From: Streptomyces sp. CGMCC 4.7035
GTDB taxonomy: Bacteria; Actinomycetota; Actinomycetes; Streptomycetales; Streptomycetaceae
Length of the DNA stretch: 64,000 bases
Assembly: GCF_031583065.1 (NCBI RefSeq)
Contig: NZ_CP134053.1
Coordinates: 496,001 to 560,000, forward strand
Direction: 5' to 3'
Of the stretch, positions 8,027 to 22,033 are shown piece after piece. The notes beneath the pieces are model-generated. The model was given only the letters and a program-made list of their open reading frames with translations. It had not been told where the DNA came from and did not search any database. A program made the position numbers and the translations under genes. The number at the start of each line of letters is the position of its first letter. Position 1 is the stretch's first letter.

Positions 8027-8637
8027 TCTCCGGGTTGTCCGACGTGAGCGCCGACTCCGGTCGGTCCCCGGACAGCCATTCCGCAAGTATCAGCCGAGAA
8101 CCGGCGCTTCGTCGTCGTGTTCATTGGCATGCGTATTTTCGGAATGAGGAATCCGCGTTCGAGCTTTCGTGAGGGCGTAGCCCCCGATTAGCTCGGGAGT
8201 GAGGAATCCGCTAGAGTCTCACTCGTCGGAACGGCCGAAAGGCCCGGGAAGACAACCCGGTTGACAGGGAGTCAGGCCCCAAAGGGAACTGAGGGATCTG
8301 ATAGAGTCGACACCGCCGGAAAGGGAAACGCGAGAGCGGGAACCTGGAAAGCACCGAGGAAATCGGATCGAGAAAAGATCTGATAGAGTCGGAAACGCAA
8401 GACCGAAGGGAAGCGCCCGGAGGAAAGCCCGAGAGGGTGAGTACAAAGGAAGCGTCCGTTTCTTGAGAACTCAACAGCGTGCCAAAAATCAACGCCAGAT
8501 ATGTTGATACCCCGTCCGTCGGAACAAATCCGATGGTCGAGGTTCCTTTGAAAAACACAGCGAGGACGCTGTGTGCGAGGGGACTATTCCTCCTCTCGCA
8601 CCGCTCTCGTGGTGTTGAACCGGATTACCGGTAAACA
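8027..8637 (+). other. rRNA operon leader with repeated promoter-like boxes
   Basis: No protein gene. Three TAGAGT boxes occur at 8212, 8302 and 8384. The last two sit in an identical 15-bp block, GATCTGATAGAGTCG (8295-8309 and 8377-8391). This fits the multiple tandem promoters known for Streptomyces rRNA operons, though clear -35 partners are not visible. TTGAGAACTCAACAG near 8463 resembles TTGAGAACTGCACAG before 23S and is probably part of an antitermination/processing signal. A palindromic ACAGC...GCTGT segment occurs near 8558-8572. Confidence 0.6.
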
Positions 8638-13600
<4,963 letters not shown>

Positions 13601-13603
13601 AGT

Positions 13604-13620
13604 TGCTCGCGTCCACTGTG
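13604..13620 (+). promoter_or_regulatory. right arm of the pre-23S processing stem
   Basis: TGCTCGCGTCCACTGTG is the exact reverse complement of 10458-10474, giving a 17-bp stem that loops out 23S. The 23S-5S spacer follows and has no gene. Confidence 0.85.
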
Positions 13621-13687
13621 TTGGTTCTGAAACCACGAACAACCCCGCTGTAGTCACAGCAGCGGTCGGGTTGTCTGTTTCATAGTG

Positions 13688-13805
13688 TTTCGGTGGCCAT
13701 AGCGTGAGGGAAACGCCCGGTTACATTCCGAACCCGGAAGCTAAGCCTTACAGCGCCGATGGTACTGCAGGGGGGACCCTGTGGGAGAGTAGGACGCCGC
13801 CGAAC
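13688..13805 (+). rRNA. rrf: 5S ribosomal RNA
   Basis: About 118 bases. It begins TTTCGGTGGCCATAGCG and ends GGACGCCGCCGAAC, with the conserved CCGAACCCGGAAGCTAAG core. It is the last gene of the operon and is followed by a long palindromic terminator. Confidence 0.95.
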
Positions 13806-13813
13806 AAATATTG

Positions 13814-13849
13814 AGAAAACCCCCGTGCCGATCGGCACGGGGGTTTTCT
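13814..13849 (+). terminator. rRNA operon terminator
   Basis: A perfect 36-base palindrome whose half-site is AGAAAACCCCCGTGCCGA. It folds into a GC-rich stem flanked by A and T runs, an unusually canonical intrinsic terminator for this genome. It lies 9 bases after 5S. Confidence 0.92.
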
Positions 13850-13867
13850 GCGTTTAGGGTCGATGCC

Positions 13868-14512
13868 ATGCGCTATGACCTGGTTATCTTCGACAACGAC
13901 GGCGTCCTCGTCGACAGCGAGCCCATCTCCAACCGGCTCCTGGCCGCCTATCTCACCGAGCTCGGGCACCCGACGTCGTACGAGGACTCCATCCGTGACT
14001 ACATGGGGTCCGCGATGCACCGGATCCACGACCTCGTTCAGGAGCGCACGGGCCGGCGGCTGCCGACCGACTTCGACGACGTCTTCCATGCCCGTGTGTT
14101 CGCGGCGTTCGAGCGGGAGTTGAGGCCTGTGGCGGGCGCCGTGGAGGTACTGGAGAAGCTCGCCACGAACGGTGTGCCGTACTGCGTGGCGTCGTCCGGG
14201 AGCCATGAGCGGATTCGGGTGGGGCATCGGACGACCGGGCTGGACCGGTGGTTCGACGACTCGCGGATCTTCAGCTCCCAGGACGTGGGGCGGGGGAAGC
14301 CGGCGCCCGACCTGTTCCTGTACGCCGCCGAGCGGATGGGGGTCGCCCCGCAGAAGTGTGTTGTCGTCGAGGACAGCCCGCTCGGCGTCCAGGCCGCTGG
14401 CGCGGCCGGGATGGACGTGTACGGGTTCACCGCGATGACACCGGCTGCGAGGCTCGCGGGTGCCACCCAACTCTTCTCTGACCTGGGGGAGTTGCCTGAC
14501 CTGCTCGGATGA
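13868..14512 (+). CDS. HAD-superfamily phosphatase (beta-phosphoglucomutase-like)
   Basis: A 214-residue cytosolic hydrolase. Motif I is FDNDGVLVDSEP with nucleophile D9; the usual D-x-D appears as D9-N-D11. Motif II is VASSGS near residue 103 and motif III/IV spans GRGKPAPDLFLYAAERMG to VVEDSPLGVQAA. The helical cap between motifs I and II places it in the subfamily of sugar-phosphate phosphatases and mutases. ATG 13868 gives the expected MRYDLVIFDNDG start; it lies just past the rRNA terminator. The exact substrate is unknown. Confidence 0.9.
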   Translation: MRYDLVIFDNDGVLVDSEPISNRLLAAYLTELGHPTSYEDSIRDYMGSAMHRIHDLVQERTGRRLPTDFDDVFHARVFAAFERELRPVAGAVEVLEKLATNGVPYCVASSGSHERIRVGHRTTGLDRWFDDSRIFSSQDVGRGKPAPDLFLYAAERMGVAPQKCVVVEDSPLGVQAAGAAGMDVYGFTAMTPAARLAGATQLFSDLGELPDLLG

Positions 14513-14605
14513 CCCGCACCACCGCCGGGGCACTGACATATGTCATGCCGAGCTCCGGACGATCGTTTCTACTGGCGGACCCGGTCCGGAGGCGAAGCTG
14601 AGGGC

Positions 14606-15415
14606 ATGACGACGAACACGGTTTCCCAGGGCCAGAGCAAGAGCCAGAGCAAGAAGAACACCTTTGCGCCGCTCATCATGGACGTGGCGGTGCCGGTCGG
14701 GTCGTACTACCTGTTCAAGGACGCCTTCGGGATGAGCACCTTCGCGGCGCTCGCCTGGAGCAGCGCGGTGCCGGCCGTGCGGACCGTCATGGGCGTGGTC
14801 AAGGAGCGGACGGTCAACGCGTTCGCCGCGCTCATCCTCTTCGTGAACGTGGTCGGGCTGCTGCTCAGCTTCGTCGCCGGCGACCCACGGCTGATGCTCG
14901 CCAAGGACAGCGGGGTCAGCAGCGCGATCGGGATCGGGATCCTGGTCTCCGTGGCCATGGGGAAGCCGATGATGACGGCTGGTATGAAGCCCTGGCTGGT
15001 GAAGGGCATCGCGGCCAGGCAGGCCGCCTGGACCCGGCTGGAGAGTGGGTCCCCTGCCTTCCGGCGGGCCGAGCGGCTCTTCTCGGTGGTGTGGGGCGTG
15101 GTGTTGCTCGCCGAGTGTGTGGTGCGGGTCGTGGGTGCCTACACGCTGCCGGTGGACACGATGGTCTGGCTGGGTTCGGTCATCCTGATCGTCGCGATGG
15201 CGCTGGGGTTCGTCGTCAGCGGTGCTGTCGCCGCCGGTCCGATGGCGCAGATGCTCATCGCCGAAGTGAAGTCCGAAGTGAAGTCCGAAGTGAAGTCCGA
15301 GGCGACGGCCGAGGCGACGGCCGAGGCGACGGACGAAGTGAAGACCGAAGTGAAGACCGAAGCGCGGGCCGAGGGTGCCTCTGCGGCCGCCCTGGCCGTC
15401 ACGGCCGCCGGATGA
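14606..15415 (+). CDS. membrane protein of the VC0807-like family with a repetitive tail
   Basis: A 269-residue protein with about six hydrophobic helices between residues 20 and 215. Conserved-looking stretches are DVAVPVGSYYLFKDAFGMS and VSVAMGKPMMTAGMKP. Intracellular septation protein A-like or VC0807-like membrane proteins share this pattern. The C-terminal tail is built from nine 12-bp units encoding EVKS, EATA, EVKT and similar tetrads. GGAGGCGAAGCTGAGGGC precedes the ATG. The function is not established. A small hairpin overlaps the stop codon. Confidence 0.75.
   Translation: MTTNTVSQGQSKSQSKKNTFAPLIMDVAVPVGSYYLFKDAFGMSTFAALAWSSAVPAVRTVMGVVKERTVNAFAALILFVNVVGLLLSFVAGDPRLMLAKDSGVSSAIGIGILVSVAMGKPMMTAGMKPWLVKGIAARQAAWTRLESGSPAFRRAERLFSVVWGVVLLAECVVRVVGAYTLPVDTMVWLGSVILIVAMALGFVVSGAVAAGPMAQMLIAEVKSEVKSEVKSEATAEATAEATDEVKTEVKTEARAEGASAAALAVTAAG
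15263..15370 (+). repeat. coding minisatellite: nine 12-bp units
   Basis: Three copies of GAAGTGAAGTCC, two of GAGGCGACGGCC, one GAGGCGACGGAC, two of GAAGTGAAGACC and one GAAGCGCGGGCC, all in frame. They encode a charged, probably coiled or disordered tail. Perfect neighbouring copies suggest recent expansion, so the copy number may vary between strains. Confidence 0.92.
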
Positions 15416-15436
15416 AGCTGAACAAAAATCAGCTTC
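15414..15436 (+). terminator. hairpin at the end of the membrane-protein gene
   Basis: GAAGCTGA, a 7-base A-rich loop, then TCAGCTTC: an 8-bp stem that includes the last bases of the stop codon. It is a weak terminator or mRNA stabiliser; there is no T-run. Confidence 0.5.
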
Positions 15437-15481
15437 GGCTTGATCTACCCACCGGTACACAGGGGCCCTACGCTCGCCGCC

Positions 15482-16693
15482 ATGACAGATGTGCTGCGGC
15501 GCGGTAGGGCCTCTCTGGCGTTCAGCTTCTTCGCCCAGGGCGTCACCTTCGCCCTGCTGGTGACCCGGATCCCGGCCATCCAGGACCGGTACGGGGTCTC
15601 CGACGCCCTGCTCCCCGCCTTCCTCGCCGCGGTGCCGGTCCTCGCCGGTGTCGGCAGCGTGACGACCGAGCAGCTCGTCAAGCGCATACGTCCCAGTCGG
15701 CTGCTCCGCTGGGCGCAGCCCGTGGTCCTGCTGGCTCTCCTCGGCGTCGGGTCCGGGGACCACATGGCCGAGCTGGGGATCGCGCTCGCCGCGTTCGGGC
15801 TGACGGTGGGTGCGCTGGACGCCTCCATGAACATGCTCGGGGTGAGCCTCCAACGGACGTACGGGCGCAGCATCATGCTCGGTTTCCACGCCGTGTTCAG
15901 CCTCGGCGGGATCATCGGAGCCTCGCTCGCCTGGGCGGGCGCGCACTGGCATCTGGCGCTGTGGGTGTCGTATCTGCCCGTCGTCGTGGTGCTGCTCCCG
16001 GCCACTCTCGTCGGCAGCCGGTGGTACGTCGACGGCAATGCGCCCGCACAGGACGGCCCGGAGGGCGAGGCCGGACCGCTCGTCTTCAAGCTGCTGCTGC
16101 CGCTCTGCCTGGTGATGACCTTCGCGTACATCGGGGACTCGACCGTCTCCAACTGGAGTGCCAAGTATCTTCAGGACACGCTCGGGAGTTCGGAGCAGCT
16201 GGCGACCGTCCCGTACAACGTGTACATGGTCACCACGCTGCTCGGGCGGTCCCTGGGGGACTTCGGGGTGCGGCGCTTCGGCGCGGTGGCCGTCGTACGG
16301 CTGGGGGCCCTGGTGGCGGCGCTCGGGTTCGCCGTGGTGGCGGGGGCGCCGGGGGCGTGGGTCGGGATGCTCGGGTTCACCCTCCTGGGTCTCGGGCTGT
16401 GCGTGCTCGTGCCGCAGACGTTCGCGGCCGCCGGGCGGCTGTTCCCCGGGGCGTCGGACGCGGCGATCGCGCGGCTCAACATCTTCAACTACGTGGGCTT
16501 TCTGGTCGGTTCCCCGTTGGTGGGCGCGCTCGGGGACGCCTGGAGCTACCGCGGCGCCATGCTCGTACCGATGGTGTTGGTCCTGGTGACGCTGGTGTAC
16601 GCCCGCTCGTTCGCGCCCGGAGCGGACCGATACGGTGACGGGCATGAGCGGCCGCGCACAGCTGATGTGGGACGAGGCAGTAACGGGCTATGA
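15482..16693 (+). CDS. MFS transporter
   Basis: A 403-residue transporter with about 12 hydrophobic helices. The pattern near the start (FSFFAQGVTFALLVTRIPAIQDRYGVSDALL) and GALDASMNMLGVSLQRTYGRSIM resembles the fucose/sugar-type MFS group found in actinomycetes. Its 3' end overlaps the next gene by 50 bases, a strong sign of co-transcription. The C-terminal residues read through the overlap (DGHERPRTADVGRGSNGL). The substrate is unknown. Confidence 0.88.
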   Translation: MTDVLRRGRASLAFSFFAQGVTFALLVTRIPAIQDRYGVSDALLPAFLAAVPVLAGVGSVTTEQLVKRIRPSRLLRWAQPVVLLALLGVGSGDHMAELGIALAAFGLTVGALDASMNMLGVSLQRTYGRSIMLGFHAVFSLGGIIGASLAWAGAHWHLALWVSYLPVVVVLLPATLVGSRWYVDGNAPAQDGPEGEAGPLVFKLLLPLCLVMTFAYIGDSTVSNWSAKYLQDTLGSSEQLATVPYNVYMVTTLLGRSLGDFGVRRFGAVAVVRLGALVAALGFAVVAGAPGAWVGMLGFTLLGLGLCVLVPQTFAAAGRLFPGASDAAIARLNIFNYVGFLVGSPLVGALGDAWSYRGAMLVPMVLVLVTLVYARSFAPGADRYGDGHERPRTADVGRGSNGL

Positions 16694-17816
16694 CTTCGGT
16701 CCGGACCATCCGATGGATCCGGTCCGGCTCGCGCTGACCAGGAAACTCGTCGACGCCTTCGGGCTCGACAAGGACGTCGACGTGGTCGCGGCGAAGCCCG
16801 CGGGCGACTCGACGCTGCGGCTCGTGCACCGCGAGGACTACGTGGAGGCCGTGAAGGCCGTGTCCGCGGACCCGGGGTCGGCGGACGGGTCCTACGGGGT
16901 GGGGACCATGGACGACCCCGCCTTCGCCGGGATGCACGAGGTGTCCGCGCTGATCGCCGGGCAGTCGGTCGGAGCGGCGGAGGCCGTGTGGCGCGGGGAC
17001 GCCCTGCACGCGGTGAACTTCGCGGGCGGGCTGCACCACGCGATGCCGGGCGGCGCCTCGGGGTTCTGCATCTACAACGACGCCTCGCTCGCCATCGCGC
17101 GGCTGCTGGAGCTCGGCGCGGAGCGGGTCGCGTACGTGGACGTGGATGTGCACCACGGGGACGGGGTGCAGGCGGCCTTCTGGGACGATCCCCGGGTTCT
17201 CACCATCTCGCTGCACGAACATCCGCGGACCCTCTTCCCGCAGACCGGGTGGCCGGAGGAGACGGGCGGCCCGAGCGCGGAGGGCAGCGCGGTGAACGTG
17301 GCGCTGCCGGCCGGGACGGGGGACGCGGGGTGGGTGCGGGCCTTCCATGCGGTGGTGCCGGAGCTGATCGCCGACTTCCGGCCGCAGGTGCTGGTCACCC
17401 AGCACGGTGCCGACACTCACTTCGAGGACCCGCTCGCGCATCTCGCCGTGTCGCTGGACGCGCAGCGGGCCGTGCAGATGGCGTGTCACGACCTGGCGCA
17501 CGAGTACGCCGACGGGCGCTGGGTCGCGCTGGGTGGGGGCGGCTACGCGGTGGTGGAGGTCGTACCGCGTTCGTGGACGCATCTCGTGGCCATCGCCGCG
17601 GGGCGGCCGATCGAGCCGGAGGCCATGATCCCGGAGGGGTGGCGGCAGGAAGTCTTCGCCCGGACGCGCCAGTTGGCGCCGATGCGGATGACGGATGGGC
17701 GGTGGCCGGTGGCGTACGCGGACTGGGAGTCCGGGTACGATCCGGCGGATCGGCTGGACCAGGCGGTGCTGGCTGCGCGTAAGGCGGCGTTTCCGTTGCG
17801 GGGGTTGTTGGCGTAG
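16644..17816 (+). CDS. histone-deacetylase-fold protein (acetoin utilisation AcuC-like)
   Basis: A 390-residue Zn-dependent deacetylase of the arginase/deacetylase fold. The metal and catalytic regions are intact: the tandem histidine motif FAGGLHHAMPG, the Zn-binding VDVDVHHGDGVQ, the second Zn aspartate in TQHGADTH, and GGGGYAVVEV near the C-terminus. Bacterial homologues deacetylate acetyl-CoA synthetase or small molecules. A GTG at 16635 is an alternative start; ATG 16644 gives MSGRAQLMWDE. It overlaps the MFS gene. Confidence 0.93.
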   Translation: MSGRAQLMWDEAVTGYDFGPDHPMDPVRLALTRKLVDAFGLDKDVDVVAAKPAGDSTLRLVHREDYVEAVKAVSADPGSADGSYGVGTMDDPAFAGMHEVSALIAGQSVGAAEAVWRGDALHAVNFAGGLHHAMPGGASGFCIYNDASLAIARLLELGAERVAYVDVDVHHGDGVQAAFWDDPRVLTISLHEHPRTLFPQTGWPEETGGPSAEGSAVNVALPAGTGDAGWVRAFHAVVPELIADFRPQVLVTQHGADTHFEDPLAHLAVSLDAQRAVQMACHDLAHEYADGRWVALGGGGYAVVEVVPRSWTHLVAIAAGRPIEPEAMIPEGWRQEVFARTRQLAPMRMTDGRWPVAYADWESGYDPADRLDQAVLAARKAAFPLRGLLA

Positions 17817-17843
17817 CCGGCCTGGGGGTGACCCGGGTGTGCT

Positions 17844-17910
17844 TTCGACCTTGACGGCCTCGTCCTCAAGCTCCCCCAAGCTCTTCGAGTAGGGGGTACC
17901 CCCAGACGGG
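17844..17910 (-). repeat. dispersed repeat A, copy 2
   Basis: The reverse complement of this block matches 5694-5760 across nearly its whole length, including CTCGAAGAGCTTGGGGGAG and GACGAGGCCGTCAAGG, with only a few mismatches. It lies 28 bases after a gene stop. The region 17817-17999 holds no other recognisable feature. Confidence 0.8.
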
Positions 17911-17999
17911 CTTGGTGTGGCTGATTGGATTACGCCGACTGTGGGGTGTTTCCCGTATTTCGGGCCTGCGGTGGGGGTGAATGGACCAGCATCGCTGAC

Positions 18000-18815
18000 G
18001 TGTTGAGCACCGGAGCACTGCGTGCGCATTTGCTGGCCGCCCGGCTGGCCGGGCCCGTGGCGACCTCGCGTGAGGAGAGCCTGCGCAGCTATCGGCTCTT
18101 CGTCGCCCGCGATCCCCGCGTACTGATCGGACTCGATCCCGAATGGACATGGGGGCATCGGGATTTGATCGACTTGATGGCGGACAAGTGTGGAGTCTCG
18201 GCCGATCCTCGGCACACCTCCGGCCATGACATGATCGATCCCGAGCGCACCCTGGAGGCTCTGGAGGCGTTCGCCGAGCGGGTCGCGAAGGCCGCACGGG
18301 ACAGGGTGCCGGTCCTCCTCGGCACCGGCCACCCGCACCGGCTGCTCGGTTTCTACGCCGGGCTCGCGGACGCCCTGTCGGCGGCGGGATGTACCGTCCT
18401 CACCCCTGCGCAGGGTCGCTGTGTCGACATAACGACCCGGTTCGGTCTACGCACGTACAACCTTGATTACGTACGAGGAGTCGCGTTCGTGCGGAAACCG
18501 GGGCCCGGAACCGCCGGTTGTGAGCCCGGCGCACACACCCACTCGCCGCTCCCGGTTCGCACCGCGCTGGCCGTCGCGGCGGAGGCCGGCGGGCCGCTGC
18601 CCGAGCTGGTGATCGGGGACCACGGATGGGTCTGCGGGGCAGGTCAGCTGGGGTTCGAGGCGATGGGGCTGGCCGATACGGACGATCCGGCGCTCTTCGT
18701 CGGGGAGGCAGAGGGGCTGGTGTCCGTGGTCGTTCCACTTGATGACGCTGTGCGGTCTGATTACTACCGACCGCTTACTCGCTATGTACTCAATCGAGCG
18801 TGTCTGTCACAGTAG
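18000..18815 (+). CDS. predicted phosphatase (conserved actinobacterial)
   Basis: A 271-residue protein when started at GTG 18000 (VLSTGALRAHLLAARLAG). An in-frame TTG at 17925 would add 25 residues that overlap repeat DNA and look unlike coding sequence. Visible conserved stretches are GLDPEWTWGHRDLIDLMADKCGV, GTGHPHRLLGFYAGLADAL and LVIGDHGWVCGAGQLGFEAMGLADTDDPAL; the last resembles the C-terminal part of HAD-like phosphatases. Similar proteins are annotated as phosphatases next to bdtA in Streptomyces. The biochemical role is inferred only. Confidence 0.72.
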   Translation: MLSTGALRAHLLAARLAGPVATSREESLRSYRLFVARDPRVLIGLDPEWTWGHRDLIDLMADKCGVSADPRHTSGHDMIDPERTLEALEAFAERVAKAARDRVPVLLGTGHPHRLLGFYAGLADALSAAGCTVLTPAQGRCVDITTRFGLRTYNLDYVRGVAFVRKPGPGTAGCEPGAHTHSPLPVRTALAVAAEAGGPLPELVIGDHGWVCGAGQLGFEAMGLADTDDPALFVGEAEGLVSVVVPLDDAVRSDYYRPLTRYVLNRACLSQ

Positions 18816-18859
18816 GCCGCCGATTGCATCCCCTCTTCCCCACTTGCATCACCCGCCCC

Positions 18860-18897
18860 TACATTGGGGAGTGAGCACGCAACGACGAAGAGTCACC
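18860..18897 (+). promoter_or_regulatory. bdtA promoter with BldD-type operator
   Basis: TACATT (18860-18865) is a plausible -10. Just downstream, AGTGA (18870-18874) and TCACC (18893-18897) are separated by 18 bases, matching the AGTGA-n-TCACC consensus reported for BldD operators. BldD is the developmental repressor for which bdtA was named. A direct repeat TTGCATC occurs upstream at 18824 and 18844. Confidence 0.5.
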
Positions 18898-18944
18898 GGA
18901 AGGGGAAGCCGGTGGCCGTCGAGTGCGGAAGGTTCAGGTGTGTC

Positions 18945-19157
18945 ATGGCTGCAGCTGGCGAGAGGCCTCTGAACGAGGTTCAGTTCCTGACCGTGGCGGA
19001 AGTCGCCTCGGTGATGCGAGTGTCGAAGATGACCGTGTACCGGTTGGTGCACAGCGGTCATCTGCCGGCGATCCGGGTGGGGAGGTCCTTCCGGGTACCG
19101 GAACAAGCGGTTCACGAGTACCTCCGCGAGAGCTACGTGGGGGTGGAGACGGCCTGA
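18945..19157 (+). CDS. bdtA: excisionase-type MerR-like DNA-binding protein (BdtA-like)
   Basis: A 70-residue protein that is almost entirely one winged-helix excisionase/MerR-like domain: FLTVAEVASVMRVSKMTVYRLVHSGHLP followed by AIRVGRSFRVPEQAVHEYL. Homologues are BldD targets in S. coelicolor. An in-frame GTG at 18912 exists but the upstream residues are not domain-like. It acts as a small sequence-specific DNA-binding protein; its targets are unknown. It lies three genes ahead of the bldN/rsbN locus and next to bS22. Confidence 0.82.
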   Translation: MAAAGERPLNEVQFLTVAEVASVMRVSKMTVYRLVHSGHLPAIRVGRSFRVPEQAVHEYLRESYVGVETA

Positions 19158-19299
19158 CGGCGGCCCGGCGGGGTCCCCTGGGGCCTCCCGGGTCACCTCG
19201 ATTACGACCTCAGCGCTCGGGCGGGTAGGCTAGCCCCTCGTAGGTCGTATGGGCCCATGGCGCCCAGCACCGAGTGATGAGAAGTGAGCGAGGGTAGTC

Positions 19300-19398
19300 G
19301 TGGGCTCTGTTATCAAGAAGCGGCGCAAGCGGATGGCCAAGAAGAAGCACCGCAAGCTGCTCAAGCGCACTCGCGTTCAGCGTCGTAACAAGAAGTAA
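19300..19398 (+). CDS. 30S ribosomal protein bS22
   Basis: A 32-residue, extremely basic protein from a GTG start ([20 protein letters not shown]...). It matches the tiny actinobacterial small-subunit protein bS22 known from mycobacterial ribosome structures, with AURKAIP1/COX24-like sequence. It is too short for routine gene finding. A hairpin terminator follows about 50 bases downstream. Confidence 0.9.
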   Translation: MGSVIKKRRKRMAKKKHRKLLKRTRVQRRNKK

Positions 19399-19447
19399 GG
19401 CGCGACCCCGCCAGGGGCGCCCTTGCTTTCTTGCGCGAGCCGCGCGT

Positions 19448-19478
19448 GATGGCCCCCCACCAGTGGTGGGGGGCCATC
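19448..19478 (+). terminator. terminator after bS22
   Basis: A perfect palindromic hairpin: GATGGCCCCCCACCA (19448-19462) and TGGTGGGGGGCCATC (19464-19478). It is immediately followed by a short-unit tandem array. Confidence 0.8.
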
Positions 19479-19583
19479 GTCATATCCGGGTCATATCCGG
19501 AGTCGTCTCCGGGTCATATCCGGAGTCATATGTCCGGAGTCGTGTCCAGGTCATGTCCGGAGTCGTCTCCGGGTCGTCTCCGG
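19479..19583 (+). repeat. tandem array of nine 11-14 bp units
   Basis: Nine consecutive units of the form GTC(A/G)T(A/C/G)TCCGG, most with spacing of 11 or 12 bases, about one DNA turn. Examples are GTCATATCCGG at 19479 and 19490 and GTCGTCTCCGG at 19573. It starts directly after the bS22 terminator and ends about 255 bases before the epimerase start. The rest of the gap (19584-19839) holds no gene I can support. Confidence 0.85.
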
Positions 19584-19839
19584 GCCACACGGTCCCGTCC
19601 GGTCCGGCGGGTGACGTCGGCCCGTGCGTTCGGCCACCCGGCTGAATTCCGCCGTGCGCACGTCTGTGTGGCACCTGGCTTGGTCTGGTCGTACGTACGG
19701 GCGTGTCGTCACTTCGTGCGTCGGGTGGTCATCACAGCGCAACATCGACCCGCTAAGTTGGCCGCACACGGGGAACGCGGCAGGCTAGCGGGCAGAGCGA
19801 CGTCCACAACTGGACGCGACGGGAAGAGAGGCGCTGATC

Positions 19840-20901
19840 TTGGGGAAGGTCGTGCTCGTGACCGGAGTGGCCCGCCGGCTCGGCGGCCGGTTCGTACGAC
19901 GGATCCAGCGTGACCCGGAGGTCGACCGCGTCGTCGCGGTGGACGCGGTCCCGCCCGAGCATCATCTGGGCGGCGCCGACTTCATCCGGGCCGACATCCG
20001 CCAGCCCACCATCGCCCGTGTGCTCGCCGAGCACTCCGTCGACACGGTCGTCCACATGGACGTGACCGGCACCGCGCTGGGCAGCGGCAGCCGGACCACG
20101 GTCAAGGAGACCAACGTCATCGGCACCATGCAACTCCTCGGCGCCTGCCAGAAGTCCCCGACCGTCAAGCGGCTGGTCGTGAAGTCGAGCACGAACGTGT
20201 ACGGGTCAGCGCCCCGCGACCCGGCCGTGTTCACCGAGACGACCCCGCCCAAGTCCCTGCCCAGCGGCGGCTTCGCCAAGGACGCCGTGGAGGTCGAGGG
20301 GTACGTTCGGGGATTCGCGCGGCGCCGGCCCGACGTGGCCGTCTGTGTGCTGCGCTTCGCCAACATCCTCGGGCCGAGCGCCGATACGCCCCTCGCCTCG
20401 TACTTCTCGCTGCCCGTCCTGCCCACCGTCTTCGGCTACGACCCGCGGCTGCAGTTCGTGCACGAGGACGACGTGATCGAGGTGCTGCGGATCGCCTCGC
20501 ACGAGCCGCAGCGCGGCACGCTCAACAGCGGCACGTTCAATGTCGCGGGCGACGGTGTGCTGCTGCTGTCGCAGTGCGCGCGGCGGCTCGGGCGGCCCAC
20601 CGTGCCCCTGCTGCTGCCCGCGGTCACCTGGGTCGGCTCGGCGATGCGGACGGTGGGCATGACGGACTTCTCGCCCGAGCAGATCCGGCTGCTCACCCAC
20701 GGCCGGGTCGTGTCGACGGACCAGATGCGCGAGACGCTCGGATACGAGCCGAAGTACACGACCGCGGAGACCTTCGCGGACTTCGCGCGCGGCCGCGGCC
20801 CCGGACTGCTGCCGCCGGAGGTCCTCGCGGGGGCCGTCGACCGGATCGCCGCACTGCCCGTACTGGGCGGTGGCCACCCCCCGACGCAGAGCGCCAACTG
20901 A
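19840..20901 (+). CDS. NAD-dependent epimerase/dehydratase family protein
   Basis: A 353-residue extended SDR protein. It starts at TTG 19840 with GGGAAGAGAGG upstream; the N-terminus GKVVLVTGVARRLGGRFVRR has a glycine-rich turn that lacks the standard GxxGxxG spacing. Other landmarks are VVHMDVTG, the NVIGTMQLLGACQ stretch, and VKSSTNVYG; the typical YxxxK is not evident, with FAKDAVEVEGYVRGF in its place. Catalysis may therefore be atypical. It is 14 bases upstream of an acyltransferase gene, so the two probably form an operon for lipid or envelope work. Confidence 0.85.
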   Translation: MGKVVLVTGVARRLGGRFVRRIQRDPEVDRVVAVDAVPPEHHLGGADFIRADIRQPTIARVLAEHSVDTVVHMDVTGTALGSGSRTTVKETNVIGTMQLLGACQKSPTVKRLVVKSSTNVYGSAPRDPAVFTETTPPKSLPSGGFAKDAVEVEGYVRGFARRRPDVAVCVLRFANILGPSADTPLASYFSLPVLPTVFGYDPRLQFVHEDDVIEVLRIASHEPQRGTLNSGTFNVAGDGVLLLSQCARRLGRPTVPLLLPAVTWVGSAMRTVGMTDFSPEQIRLLTHGRVVSTDQMRETLGYEPKYTTAETFADFARGRGPGLLPPEVLAGAVDRIAALPVLGGGHPPTQSAN

Positions 20902-20915
20902 GGAGCGCATCAACG

Positions 20916-21965
<1,050 letters not shown>

Positions 21966-21985
21966 GCGGTCGGTCCCGGATACGA

Positions 21986-22023
21986 CGAGGGGGGCGCCCC
22001 TTCGACTGGGGCGCCCCCCCTCG
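21986..22023. terminator. bidirectional hairpin between acyltransferase and rsbN
   Basis: CGAGGGGGGCGCCCC and GGGGCGCCCCCCCTCG pair over about 15 bp with a single extra C. It lies between two convergent stop codons. Confidence 0.8.
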
Positions 22024-22033
22024 CGAGCGAGCC

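Noticed and set aside
14543..16645. Long open frame on the minus strand across two + strand genes
   Set aside because: Composition is His/Arg/Gly-rich shadow coding typical of high-GC DNA; the + strand frames encode recognisable membrane proteins.
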